NCBI GenBank assembly: GCA_955652545.1
Contig: CATPCA010000206.1
Coordinates: 1-15,418, forward strand
Reading direction: 5' to 3'
DNA length: 15,418 nt
Source: Candidatus Dormiibacterota bacterium
Lineage (GTDB): Bacteria; Chloroflexota; Dormibacteria; UBA8260
Shown one piece after another: positions 1 through 7,803 of the stretch (within the stretch, counting starts at the first letter, position 1; each line of letters begins with the position of its first letter). A program made the translations under genes and the position numbers. The notes beneath the pieces are model-generated. The model saw only the letters and a list, made by a program, of their open reading frames with translations, was not told the origin of the DNA and made no database searches.

Positions 1-1538
1 AGCTGAGGCGGGTTCTCAACCTCTTCGAGAACTTCGCCATCGCCTTCTGCTACATCTCACCGGTCGTCGGCATCTACTCGCTGTTCACGCTGGGGCTGGG
101 CGCGGGAGGCCCCCGATACCTGTGGCTGCTGCCGATCGTCGCCGTCGGCCAGATGTTCGTGGCACTTGTCTTCGCCGAGCTGGGCAGCCACTACCCCATC
201 GCGGGGGCGCTGTTCCAATGGGGCAAGAACCTCATGGGACGGGGATACGGCTGGTGGGTCGGCTGGATGTACGGGTGGGCGCTGATCATCACTGTGGCTT
301 CGGTTGACACCGGCTTCGTCATCTACGCGGGTCCGCTGATCAACCAGTTGTTCCACACCAACATCGTGCCCACCGACCCAACGGCGATCCTGATCTTCAC
401 GGTCTGCCTGCTGGCCGTCCAGACGTTCTTCAACATCGTCGGCGTCAACCTGCTCGGGTTCATCTCGAAGATCGGTGTGTACGTCGAGATCCTCGGCACC
501 TTCGGTGTCGCCGTTCTGCTGGCCGTCACCGGGTTCCACCATGGTGTCGACTACCTCTTCAGCACCCAGGGTGCGGAGAGCGCGGCCACCAACGCCCTTG
601 GTGTCGACTTCGGCGGCGCATGGTGGCTCGGCGCCGCGTTCGTGGCCATCCTCGCGCACGTGTACATCTTCTATGGCTTCGAGTCGGCAGGCGATGTCGC
701 CGAGGAGGTGGTGCAGTCGTCGCGGCGGGTGCCGCGGGCGATCATCTCCTCTCTGGCGGTCGCCGGGGTGACCAGCTTCATCCTCGTTGCCGCGCTGATC
801 CTGGCGGTGCCTTCGAGCAGTGACGGGCTCGCGAACACGGTCAAAGGCGGCGTGCCATTCCTGATCAGCAATGCCGCGTCGGCACAGGCCGTCCAGGACA
901 TCGTCCTTGCCCTGGTGTCCTTTGCGTTCTTCAGCTGCGGCCTGGCGATCCAGGCGGCCGCCGCTCGACTGATCTTCTCCTATGCGCGTGACCGGGCTCT
1001 GCCTGGAAGCCGCGCGCTCGCCCATGTATCACGGCGCTTCCGCACCCCGGTGCTTGCGCTGGTGGTCGCGGCGGTGCTGCCCGCTGCCTTCGCGGTGCTG
1101 GCGCGGTTCACGCCGTCGAGCCAGTTCAACATCGGCTTCATCACCTTCCCCACCACCGTCAATGCGCTCGTTCTGCTGGTGTCCTTCGCGGTGTCGGGCA
1201 TCTACCTCTCATTCCTCCTGGTGGTACTGGCCTCCTTGATCGCGCACATTCGTGGGTGGAGGCCTCAAGGAGTTTTCCGCCTTGGTGGGTGGACGTACCC
1301 GGTGTTGGTCGCCGGGGTCGCCTGGCTTGGCGTCATGCTGTACAACATCCTCATTCCCTCGGGTATCACCAGTCCGCGAGGGGCGTTGTTCAACTACGAC
1401 TGGCTCACACTGCTGGTCGTGGTAGTGATCATCCTCCTCGGCGCCATCTACTTCGTGCTATCGCGACCGGCACGTCGAATCCCCGTCGCGGTCGTGCCCG
1501 ACCGCAACGACGCGGCGCAGGCGCCGACGGTTGAGTAG
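1..1538 (+). CDS. APC-superfamily amino acid permease (5'-truncated by window edge)
   Basis: This is a predicted cytoplasmic-membrane secondary transporter for amino acids or amines. The reading frame is open from base 3 to the TAG at 1536-1538, giving 511 visible residues. Family members are usually about 500-530 aa, so only a short N-terminus is missing. The visible protein opens with the first membrane segment (ENFAIAFCYISPVVGIYSLF), followed by a Gly-rich segment and FAELGSHYPIAGALFQW, the consensus-like TM2 region of APC permeases of the GABA/amino acid type. About a dozen strongly hydrophobic segments follow. The motif HVYIFYGFESAGDVAEEV in the middle is the typical TM6 'YGFE...AGDVAEE' signature. 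The C-terminus is a short hydrophilic tail. The substrate cannot be read from sequence. No terminator is evident in the 116 nt before the methyltransferase, so read-through is possible. The family call is firm, the substrate unknown. Confidence 0.9.
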   Translation, partial: LRRVLNLFENFAIAFCYISPVVGIYSLFTLGLGAGGPRYLWLLPIVAVGQMFVALVFAELGSHYPIAGALFQWGKNLMGRGYGWWVGWMYGWALIITVASVDTGFVIYAGPLINQLFHTNIVPTDPTAILIFTVCLLAVQTFFNIVGVNLLGFISKIGVYVEILGTFGVAVLLAVTGFHHGVDYLFSTQGAESAATNALGVDFGGAWWLGAAFVAILAHVYIFYGFESAGDVAEEVVQSSRRVPRAIISSLAVAGVTSFILVAALILAVPSSSDGLANTVKGGVPFLISNAASAQAVQDIVLALVSFAFFSCGLAIQAAAARLIFSYARDRALPGSRALAHVSRRFRTPVLALVVAAVLPAAFAVLARFTPSSQFNIGFITFPTTVNALVLLVSFAVSGIYLSFLLVVLASLIAHIRGWRPQGVFRLGGWTYPVLVAGVAWLGVMLYNILIPSGITSPRGALFNYDWLTLLVVVVIILLGAIYFVLSRPARRIPVAVVPDRNDAAQAPTVE

Positions 1539-1654
1539 TTCGCCCATGAGCGACGTCAGCGTCCGTGTCGAGATTGCAGCGCCGGCCGAGGCGAAGAGCG
1601 TTGCGCGCCGGCGAAGCACACCGACCGCCTGAAAGGCACAACCCCGAGGACGGT

Positions 1655-2260
1655 TTGTCAGGCACGACCCCACCGCTCCCTTTCGCCACCTTTGACGAGG
1701 CGTACGACGCCACCCCGCCGTGGGAGATCGGCAGACCGCAGCCCGCTCTGGCGAAGCTGTTCGACTCAGGTGAGGTGAGCGGTAGCGTGCTCGATGCGGG
1801 CTGTGGAACCGGCGAACTCACTCTGTTCGCCGCGTCGCTCGGCCTGCCGGCGACCGGCGTCGATTCGTCACCGAAAGCGATCGCCCTTGCCCGTGCGCGG
1901 GCCACGGCTCGCGACATCCACGGCGCCCGATTCGAGGTTGGTGATGTGTTGGACCTCTCTTTCCTCGGTGCCAGGTTCGACACCGTTCTCGACAGTGGCG
2001 TGCTCCACGTGTTCGACGACGGTGCACGGGATCGTTACGTCGAATCGATCCGCCATGTCCTCAACACCGGTGGCCGGTACCACATGCTCGTCTTCAGCGA
2101 CGCACAACCGGGGACATGGGGGCCACGCCGAGTGCGCCGCGGCGAGTTCGAAGACATCTTCGCCGACGGATGGCAGCTGCTGCGCGTCCAGCCCGCGGAC
2201 TTCGAGCTGACCGAGGGTGCCGCGCGCGCGTGGCAGGCAACAGCCGAGCGGACCGACTAG
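1655..2260 (+). CDS. Class I SAM-dependent methyltransferase
   Basis: Predicted cytosolic small-molecule methyltransferase of about 201 aa. Motif I, VLDAGCGTGE, binds S-adenosylmethionine near residue 50. GVDSSPKAIALARARA (motif II region), the acidic FEVGDVLDLSF and VLDSGVLHVFDD (post I/motif IV) follow in order, and GRYHMLVFSD with QPGTWGPRRV lies near the C-terminus. The segment TPPWEIGRPQPAL before motif I is typical of a family of about 200 aa found in actinobacteria and distantly like thiopurine methyltransferases. I chose the TTG at 1655 because GAGGA (1646-1650) precedes it and because the upstream in-frame alternative, GTG at 1565, adds an Arg-rich stretch that does not look coding. 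It follows the permease by 116 nt and converges on the FAD oxidase with a 19-nt gap. The methyl acceptor is unknown. Confidence 0.85.
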   Translation: MSGTTPPLPFATFDEAYDATPPWEIGRPQPALAKLFDSGEVSGSVLDAGCGTGELTLFAASLGLPATGVDSSPKAIALARARATARDIHGARFEVGDVLDLSFLGARFDTVLDSGVLHVFDDGARDRYVESIRHVLNTGGRYHMLVFSDAQPGTWGPRRVRRGEFEDIFADGWQLLRVQPADFELTEGAARAWQATAERTD

Positions 2261-2268
2261 GCCAGTCG
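2254..2268. terminator. Weak hairpin between convergent genes
   Basis: CGACT (2254-2258) and AGTCG (2264-2268) form a 5-bp inverted repeat with a 5-nt loop around the TAG stop of the methyltransferase, in the short gap before the convergent FAD oxidase. There is no U-tract. The stem is short and could be chance in GC-rich DNA. Confidence 0.2.
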
Positions 2269-2279
2269 CGAAACGTCGA

Positions 2280-3716
2280 TCAGAGGGCGGCGGCCGCCTC
2301 CAGCGCCACGCCCGCGACAGGCGGCTCGTGCGGGGCTTGGGACTCGGCGGGAATCTTCTTGCCCGGGTTGAGGATCCCGGCGGGGTCGAAGGCGTTCTTG
2401 ATGCGCCGCATCAACGCCACCTGCGCGCCGCCCAGCTGCTGCTCGACGAACCCGAGCTTGGCGGTGCCGACTCCATGCTCGCCACTGAGCGAGCCGCCCA
2501 GTGACAGCACCATGGCGAAGAGCTCCTCGGCGGCCGCGGCGGCGCGCAGTCGGTCGCCGGTCACGCGTGGGTCGATCAGGAACGTGGTGTGGATGTTGCC
2601 GTCGCCGAGGTGGCCGAAGTTGACGACCCCGACCTGGTTGGCAGCGCCGATCTCCCGGCTGCGCGTGACCAGCTCGGCGACGCGATCGCGCGATACCACG
2701 ACGTCCTCGTTCACCTTGCCGACCTGCACCTTGGCCACGGCCGCGCTCACCGACTTGCGCAGCTTCCAGAGGCGGGCGGCCTCGTCAGCGCTGGTGGCGT
2801 AGTCGAGGGTGAGCGAACCGGCACGCGAGAGGGTGGCGCGCACCTTCTCGGCGTGCGCATTGACCTCTTTCGCCGTGCCCTCCACCTCGACGATCAGGAG
2901 CGCACCGGCGCCCGGGGCGACGTCGCCTGCCCCGGTTGCGGCGATGGCGTCGAGCGCGGCTCGGTCGAGGAACTCGAGTGCGGCAGGCACGATGCCGGCG
3001 TCGGCGATCGCTGCGACGGCCGCAGCCGCGGCCTCGACCCCGTCGAACGTTCCCGCCAGGGTCGCCCGCGCGGCGGGGGCTGCGACCAGGCGCAGCACCA
3101 CCTCGGTGACCACGGCCAGGGTGCCCTCGGACCCGCAGATCAGCGGCAGCAGTTGGGGCGCGTCCCCACCCTCGCCGAGGCGCACCACCCCGCCGTCGGC
3201 GAGGACGACGGTGAGGCCCGTGACGTAGTCGGCGGTGGTGCCATAGCGCAGGGCGTGTGGCCCGGCCGCGTTGCACGCGACATTGCCGCCGATCGTCGAC
3301 GTGCTCGACGAGCCCGGGTCGGGCGGGTAGTACAGACCGGCCGCGGTCGCCGCCTGGTGAATCTCGCGGGTGATCACTCCGGCCTCGGCGGCGACGCGCT
3401 CGGCCTCGCTGTCGACGCCGCTGACCCGCGTCATCAGGGAGAGGTTGAGGATCACCCCACCGTCGGCTGTCGCTCCCCCGGCGTACCCGGTTCCGGCCCC
3501 GCGCGGGACCACGGGCACGCCATGCCGGGCGCACACCTCGATCACCCCCGCCACCTCCGCCGTGGACCCGGGGAAGACGATCGCGTCGCCGAGGCGGCGC
3601 AACCCCGATGCGCCGTACGCGTCGTAGGCGTAGGCTGCGAGGTCCGCCGGCCGGGTGTAGACGTGATTGCGGCCCACCTGCCGTTCGAGATCGCGGAGCA
3701 CGTCGCGGGCGAGCAT
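2280..3716 (-). CDS. FAD-linked oxidase, GlcD / D-lactate dehydrogenase type
   Basis: Predicted flavoprotein 2-hydroxyacid dehydrogenase of 478 aa, oxidising a substrate such as glycolate, D-lactate or D-2-hydroxyglutarate to the 2-oxoacid. The N-terminal FAD_binding_4 (PCMH) domain shows PRGAGTGYAGGA (about 71-82), PPDPGSSSTSTIGGNVACNA (131-150) and GSEGTL (195-200). The FAD-oxidase C-terminal domain shows GHLGDGNIH (368-376), GEHGVG (412-417) and DPAGILNPGKK (444-454). An Ala-rich tail of about 22 residues follows. The ATG at 3716 was chosen because it starts just before the family's usual N-terminus and has a TAGAAT hexamer 8 nt upstream. The next in-frame ATG, at 3791, would leave only 12 nt to the divergent mrp start. 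No GlcE or GlcF partner is visible nearby, so it may act alone with an unknown electron acceptor. The substrate is not determinable. Confidence 0.9.
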   Translation of the reverse strand: MLARDVLRDLERQVGRNHVYTRPADLAAYAYDAYGASGLRRLGDAIVFPGSTAEVAGVIEVCARHGVPVVPRGAGTGYAGGATADGGVILNLSLMTRVSGVDSEAERVAAEAGVITREIHQAATAAGLYYPPDPGSSSTSTIGGNVACNAAGPHALRYGTTADYVTGLTVVLADGGVVRLGEGGDAPQLLPLICGSEGTLAVVTEVVLRLVAAPAARATLAGTFDGVEAAAAAVAAIADAGIVPAALEFLDRAALDAIAATGAGDVAPGAGALLIVEVEGTAKEVNAHAEKVRATLSRAGSLTLDYATSADEAARLWKLRKSVSAAVAKVQVGKVNEDVVVSRDRVAELVTRSREIGAANQVGVVNFGHLGDGNIHTTFLIDPRVTGDRLRAAAAAEELFAMVLSLGGSLSGEHGVGTAKLGFVEQQLGGAQVALMRRIKNAFDPAGILNPGKKIPAESQAPHEPPVAGVALEAAAAL

Positions 3717-3724
3717 GAGGGGCA

Positions 3725-3730
3725 ATTCTA
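3725..3730 (-). promoter_or_regulatory. -10 element for FAD oxidase (leaderless candidate)
   Basis: TAGAAT on the minus strand matches TATAAT at five of six bases and ends 8 nt before the ATG at 3716. Transcription would begin at or next to the start codon. No convincing -35 box was seen 16-18 nt upstream. Confidence 0.5.
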
Positions 3731-3788
3731 GGGGCCTGGTGGCGGCCGGCTCAGCAGTCGCACAAGCTGGCCTCGCGGCGGCCTCTGC

Positions 3789-3794
3789 CATACT
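3789..3794 (+). promoter_or_regulatory. -10-like element for mrp (leaderless candidate)
   Basis: CATACT (four of six to TATAAT) ends 9 nt before the mrp ATG at 3804. No Shine-Dalgarno sequence is present in the short interval. It lies in the 87-nt divergent gap shared with the FAD oxidase promoter. Confidence 0.4.
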
Positions 3795-3803
3795 CGAACG
3801 TGA

Positions 3804-4913
3804 ATGAGTGACGCCTCGCCGACGGCTGTCCTGGAGCAGGCCCTCGCGACAGTCATCGATCCCGAACTGCGCCGACCCATGCTCGAGCTGGGGATGCTCA
3901 AGGACCTCAGGGTCGAGGGTTCGACGGCCCATGTCCGGGTGGTGCTGACCACCCCCGCGTGTCCTCTCAAGGACCGCATCCGCACCGAGATCGAGGCCGC
4001 GGTCATCGGTCGCGTCCCCGGCATCGCCGCTGTCGAGATCACCTGGGACGCCAACGTCACCTCGACTCGCGGCCTGCCCGGCCGGCAGGAGATTCCCGGG
4101 GTGCGCAACGTGCTCGCCATCAGCGCCGGCAAGGGCGGCGTCGGCAAGACCACCGTGAGCGTCAACACCGCCATCGCATTGAGCCTGAGCGGGGCTCGCG
4201 TCGGCCTGCTCGACGCCGACGTCTACGGCCCCAACGTGCCGATCATGATGGGCATCACGGCTCAGCCCGAGCAGGGCGCCACCAACCGGATCAGCCCGCT
4301 GAACGCGTACGGCATCAAGGTGATGTCTTTCGGCACCATCCTCAAGCCCGGGCAGCCGGTGATCTGGCGTGGTCCGATGCTCGCCAAGGGACTGCGAGAG
4401 TTCCTCTATGAAGTCGAATGGGGCGACCTCGATTACCTCGTCGTCGACCTGCCCCCGGGGACGGGCGACGTGCAGTTGAGCCTCGCCCAGAGCGTACCGA
4501 TGACCGGCGCGGTCATCGTCACCACACCGCAGGACGTCTCCCTGGCCGATGTCAGCCGCGGAATCGAGATGTTCCGCCAGGTCAAGGTGCCGGTGTTGGG
4601 GATCGTCGAGAACATGAGCGGGTTCGTCTGCGCGCATTGCCACGAGACCACCGACATCTTCGGCAGTGGCGGTGGCAGCGCGCTCGCCGAGAAGTACGGA
4701 GTGCCCTTCCTCGGCACCATCCCACTTGACCCGCGCATCCGCCTCGGCGGTGGCGACGGCCAGCCGCTCATGGCGGCGGCGCCGGACAGCACCGTGGGCG
4801 GGGTCTTCCGCGAGGTCGCCGCGCACATCGCGGGGCGCGTCAGCCAGGAGAACTACGCCAGCGCCGCGGGCCCGGTCATGCCGTCGGGCCCGCGCATCCC
4901 GCTGCGCTCCTAG
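3804..4913 (+). CDS. mrp: Mrp/NBP35 (ApbC) iron-sulfur cluster carrier ATPase
   Basis: Cytosolic P-loop ATPase of 369 aa that binds and delivers Fe-S clusters to apoproteins. Residues 1 to about 85 form the N-terminal MIP18/DUF59 domain, with DPELRRPMLELGML and the conserved Cys of TPACPLKD (Cys53). The ParA/MinD-like domain has the deviant Walker A GKGGVGKT (109-116), LLDADVYGPN (135-144) and DLPPGTGD (215-222). The CxxC cluster-binding pair is CAHC (Cys276, Cys279), followed by FGSGGG. Length and domain order are normal for the actinobacterial form. The ATG at 3804 is preceded by a -10-like CATACT rather than a Shine-Dalgarno. It is divergent from the FAD oxidase. Its stop lies 5 nt before the MFS gene, which suggests one transcript. 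Confidence 0.95.
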   Translation: MSDASPTAVLEQALATVIDPELRRPMLELGMLKDLRVEGSTAHVRVVLTTPACPLKDRIRTEIEAAVIGRVPGIAAVEITWDANVTSTRGLPGRQEIPGVRNVLAISAGKGGVGKTTVSVNTAIALSLSGARVGLLDADVYGPNVPIMMGITAQPEQGATNRISPLNAYGIKVMSFGTILKPGQPVIWRGPMLAKGLREFLYEVEWGDLDYLVVDLPPGTGDVQLSLAQSVPMTGAVIVTTPQDVSLADVSRGIEMFRQVKVPVLGIVENMSGFVCAHCHETTDIFGSGGGSALAEKYGVPFLGTIPLDPRIRLGGGDGQPLMAAAPDSTVGGVFREVAAHIAGRVSQENYASAAGPVMPSGPRIPLRS

Positions 4914-4918
4914 CGCCG

Positions 4919-6376
4919 ATGGCGACGTCGCGATCGGCAGAGCATGCCGTCGCGGCCATCCCGCCGCCGGTGACGCCGGTCGACACGGTCCCGGCACGAC
5001 GGATCGACGCGGGGCCGCGCAACAGCTGGCTGTTGATCGCGCTGGCTGTCGGCGCGTTCATCAGCATGGCCGACGCCACGATCGTGTCGGTGGCTCTCGA
5101 CCCCCTGGTGCGTCACTTCGCCGTGCCGCTCAGCGCCGGCCAGGAGGTGCTCAGCGTCTACCTGGTGGCGATCACGGCGACGCTGCCGACGCTGGGGCGG
5201 CTCGGCGATCGCTTCGGCCGGCGTCGCGTGTACCTGCTCGGATTCGCGGTGTTCGGGGCCGGGTCGGTCATGGCCGCGCTGGCGCCATCGTTCGGCGCGC
5301 TGCTCGCCGCGCGTGCGGTGCAGGCGGTCGGTGGCGGCGTGCTCACCGCGGGCAGCCTGTCGCTCATCGCGCAGCACGCTCCGCGAGGGCGGACCGGCCG
5401 GTCGGTGGCGGTGCTCGTGATCACCCAGGCGCTGGCCGGCCTCGCTGGTCCGCCTCTCGGTGGGCTGCTGGTGGCGCTCGGCGGCTGGCAGGCGATCTTC
5501 TGGGCGGGGGTGCCCATGGCAGCCGTCGGCGCCGGCCTGGCGATCCGCTTCCTGCCGGCCGCGGAGCAGCGGCGCCCCGTCAAGCTCGATGTCGCCGGCT
5601 CCATCCTCACCGCGACTCTGCTGCTGGGCATCGGTGCCGGCATCGCTTCGATCGCCGGCCCCGTCGTCGGGCAGCTCGGCCCGGAGGTCTGGTTCGCGGT
5701 TGCGTGGCTCAGTCTGCTTCTGCTCGTCCCCACCGAGCTGATCGCACGCCGGCCCGTCATCGACGGGCGGCTGCTGCGCAACTCTCGCTTCGCCGCAGCG
5801 ACGACTGCCACGCTGCTCAGCACGGGGACGCTGATGTCGTGCTTCGCACTGCTGCCCTACTGGCTTGAGCAGTCGCATGGAGCCGCCCCGATCCTGGCCG
5901 GACTTGCCTTCATTCCGATCGCGGTCGGCATCGGTGCCACGTCGGCACGCGGGGGCCGGCTCAGCGACGCGGGACGCACCCAGCTGAGCACTGCGATGGG
6001 CATGGGGTTGGCGGCGCTGGGGTTCGCGCTGGCCGCGACCGCCGCCCATCTCGATGCATGGTGGCTTCTGCTGCTCGGCCTGCTCGTGCTCGGGCTGGGC
6101 AACGGGTATTTCTCGTCGCCCAACACCTCAGCCGCCATCCGGGTGGCGCCGCAAGACGCCCTGGGTAGCGCAGCGGGATTCCTGTCGACCGCGCGCAACG
6201 CCGGCGTCATCATCGGCCTTGCCGTCACCGGGGCGGTCTACACGTCGTCGGCCCACGGCAGCGCGGCGGCAGCCGACTCGGTGGCGACAGGCGTCTTCGC
6301 CGTTGCCGCTTTCGTGTGCGTGGTCGTTGCCGCGCTCACGGCACGCGCCTATCGCGAGCGCGGGGCGGCAGGCTAG
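4919..6376 (+). CDS. MFS transporter, DHA2-like (14 TM) drug/metabolite exporter
   Basis: Predicted proton-driven inner-membrane exporter of 485 aa. A cytosolic, Pro-rich N-terminus of about 35 residues precedes roughly 14 hydrophobic segments, by eye near 37-60, 76-95, 104-122, 125-146, 162-184, 188-211, 226-250, 256-274, 292-313, 323-343, 358-375, 381-399, 417-440 and 456-474. The DHA2-type motif in TM1 is ADATIVSVAL (51-60, Asp52). Motif A after TM2 is GRLGDRFGRRRV (93-104). The TM5 antiporter motif C is degenerate (GLAGPPLGG). The ATG at 4919 lies 5 nt after the mrp stop with no clear Shine-Dalgarno, consistent with translational coupling. Its TAG stop overlaps the stop of the convergent HD gene. 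The substrate is unknown; 'drug exporter' is only a family label. Confidence 0.9.
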   Translation: MATSRSAEHAVAAIPPPVTPVDTVPARRIDAGPRNSWLLIALAVGAFISMADATIVSVALDPLVRHFAVPLSAGQEVLSVYLVAITATLPTLGRLGDRFGRRRVYLLGFAVFGAGSVMAALAPSFGALLAARAVQAVGGGVLTAGSLSLIAQHAPRGRTGRSVAVLVITQALAGLAGPPLGGLLVALGGWQAIFWAGVPMAAVGAGLAIRFLPAAEQRRPVKLDVAGSILTATLLLGIGAGIASIAGPVVGQLGPEVWFAVAWLSLLLLVPTELIARRPVIDGRLLRNSRFAAATTATLLSTGTLMSCFALLPYWLEQSHGAAPILAGLAFIPIAVGIGATSARGGRLSDAGRTQLSTAMGMGLAALGFALAATAAHLDAWWLLLLGLLVLGLGNGYFSSPNTSAAIRVAPQDALGSAAGFLSTARNAGVIIGLAVTGAVYTSSAHGSAAAADSVATGVFAVAAFVCVVVAALTARAYRERGAAG

Positions 6377-7722
6377 TTCAACAGACGCTGCGCGGCGCGA
6401 TGCAGGGCCGGGATTGCCTGGACGTCGTCGGTGAACACGCGCACGAGTTGGTTGTGCTGCGGCAGTCGTTCGATCATGTCGGCGGTGTGGTGCCGTTCGA
6501 CGGTGCCCTTGATGGGGTCGTACAGGGCGACAAAACCGTGGTCGGCCATGGGATTGTGGGGTGCGATCTTGGCGGACACCACGTCCACCTGGACTCGTGC
6601 GGTGACCTCGGGGATCTCGGCGAAGAGACGCTCTCGCAGCGTCGAGAGATCGGTGTCGCGATGAGCGATGGTCTCGTACGCGAGGTGCCAGTGCAGGTCC
6701 CGCCGCAACAGCCGCCCCCAGGCTTCGCCGAGCCGCCGCTCTTCACTGTCCCGAGGCGAACGCGCCCAGCGATGCACCGCTTCGAGCACCGCCCAGTCGG
6801 TGAGCTGCAGGTAGTCGTCAGGGTTGTCGAGCGGGTTGCCGGGAAGAAGCAGCGCGATGGTGTCGGCGAAGATCTCCTGCATGGACAGGTCGAACCTCCG
6901 TCCGGTGCGGTGGTGGTACACCTGCGTGTACATGTAGAGCCGCGACGCCAGGAACATCTGCAGCGCGCCGGCGGCGTGCATGTGCAATGCCATGGTGCCG
7001 TCGGTGATGAACGAATAGTGGATGAGCCGCTGGACGTCGACGGGACCGAGCGAGATGCCGCACATGTAGGCATCGCGGCGCACGTAGTCGAGGTTGTCGA
7101 CGGTGGCCGGGCCACAGAGAATCGGCTTGCACGCAGCCAGCCAACCGGGCGGTTCGTACCCCGGGATGCCCGCATCCGCCATCACCCACGCCACCCAACG
7201 CGGGTCGACTGACTCGCCCTCGTCGAACACGCCTGAGGGCGACGAACGCAGGCCGCGAATCGTCTCAGCGAGCTGGTGCTCCACCAGCCAGCGACCGATG
7301 TCCTCGTGGTCCAGGTGCCATGCGGCCAGGACCTCCTGGTCGAAGAAGTGACCGAACGGACCGTGGCCGACGTCGTGGAGAAGCCCGGCGAGGCGCAGCG
7401 TCTCCTCGACGCACGGCGGGGAGGGCGCGTCGGGAAACGCGTCGCGCAGCGATGCGTCGATGCGGCGAGCGAAGAGGCTGGCCAGGTGCATGGTGCCGAG
7501 GAGGTGCACGAACCGCGAATGCTCGGCGGAGGGGAACACCCACCAGGCGGACTGGAGTTGGTGGATGCGTCGCAGCCGCTGCAGCCACGGGTCGTCGAGG
7601 AGGGTGCGCTCGCCGGGCTCTGTGCTGTCGCCCTTGGTGATCTCGATGTAGCCGTACAGCGGGTCGGCGATCAGGTTGACCTCGCTGAAGCGGTCCGCCG
7701 CGGGCAGCGAATGGTTAACCAC
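6373..7722 (-). CDS. HD-domain phosphohydrolase (dNTPase-like, COG1078 type)
   Basis: Predicted cytosolic metal-dependent phosphohydrolase of 449 aa, related to SAMHD1-like/dGTPase-like enzymes. The N-terminal signature DPLYGYIEIT (20-29), QRLRRIHQL (48-56) and EHSRFVHLLG (67-76) is characteristic. The H...HD...D metal ligands are predicted as His73, His116-Asp117 (in LLHDVGHGPFGH) and Asp212 (in VDNLDYVRRD). The C-terminal half is helical. The chosen start is the GTG at 7722, just upstream of the family's conserved N-terminus. It has GAGG four nt before it and a TATAAA box at 7742-7747. Much longer in-frame extension upstream would run antisense into the ligase gene and is not credible. Nucleotide substrate specificity cannot be inferred. 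Convergent with the MFS gene and divergent from the DNA ligase. Confidence 0.88.
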   Translation of the reverse strand: MVNHSLPAADRFSEVNLIADPLYGYIEITKGDSTEPGERTLLDDPWLQRLRRIHQLQSAWWVFPSAEHSRFVHLLGTMHLASLFARRIDASLRDAFPDAPSPPCVEETLRLAGLLHDVGHGPFGHFFDQEVLAAWHLDHEDIGRWLVEHQLAETIRGLRSSPSGVFDEGESVDPRWVAWVMADAGIPGYEPPGWLAACKPILCGPATVDNLDYVRRDAYMCGISLGPVDVQRLIHYSFITDGTMALHMHAAGALQMFLASRLYMYTQVYHHRTGRRFDLSMQEIFADTIALLLPGNPLDNPDDYLQLTDWAVLEAVHRWARSPRDSEERRLGEAWGRLLRRDLHWHLAYETIAHRDTDLSTLRERLFAEIPEVTARVQVDVVSAKIAPHNPMADHGFVALYDPIKGTVERHHTADMIERLPQHNQLVRVFTDDVQAIPALHRAAQRLLN

Positions 7723-7741
7723 CGGACCTCGACATGGCCTG

Positions 7742-7747
7742 TTTATA
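7742..7747 (-). promoter_or_regulatory. -10 element for the HD phosphohydrolase gene
   Basis: TATAAA on the minus strand matches TATAAT at five of six bases, in an AT-rich island within very GC-rich DNA. The predicted transcription start near 7735 leaves a short leader that contains the GAGG ribosome-binding site of the GTG start. No clear -35 was seen. Confidence 0.5.
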
Positions 7748-7791
7748 CGCCACCGCGCGTCAGCGCAGCCCGGACCGTCGGGCGATCGGGG

Positions 7792-7797
7792 GATGAT
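7792..7797 (+). promoter_or_regulatory. -10-like element for the DNA ligase gene (leaderless candidate)
   Basis: GATGAT (four of six to TATAAT) ends 6 nt before the ATG at 7804. There is no Shine-Dalgarno at usable spacing. The call rests mainly on the same arrangement before several other genes in this window. Confidence 0.3.
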
Positions 7798-7803
7798 CAG
7801 GGC

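Noticed and set aside
57..1025. Long minus-strand open frame antisense to the permease
   Set aside because: Arg/Asp/Gly/His-rich composition with no recognisable motif; it mirrors the codon pattern of the permease gene in GC-rich DNA.
1580..1616. GCCGGC-containing repeats between permease and methyltransferase as a terminator
   Set aside because: The possible stem has a long loop and relies on short palindromes that are frequent in GC-rich DNA; no U-tract.
2286..2297. GGCGGCCGCC palindrome as a terminator after the FAD oxidase
   Set aside because: It lies within Ala codons at the FAD oxidase C-terminus and is explained by GCC/GCG codon runs.
2589..3731. Plus-strand open frame antisense to the FAD oxidase
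   Set aside because: Shadow of the real gene; composition is Gly/Arg/Asp/His-rich without motifs.
3717..4997. In-frame N-terminal extension of the FAD oxidase, giving a 905-residue protein
   Set aside because: The extra part runs antisense through mrp, is low-complexity, and lacks family similarity. The ATG at 3716 has a -10 element and fits the family N-terminus.
7276..7803. N-terminal extension of the DNA ligase (730-residue version)
   Set aside because: The extension is antisense to the HD gene. Ligase homology begins at the ATG at 7804.
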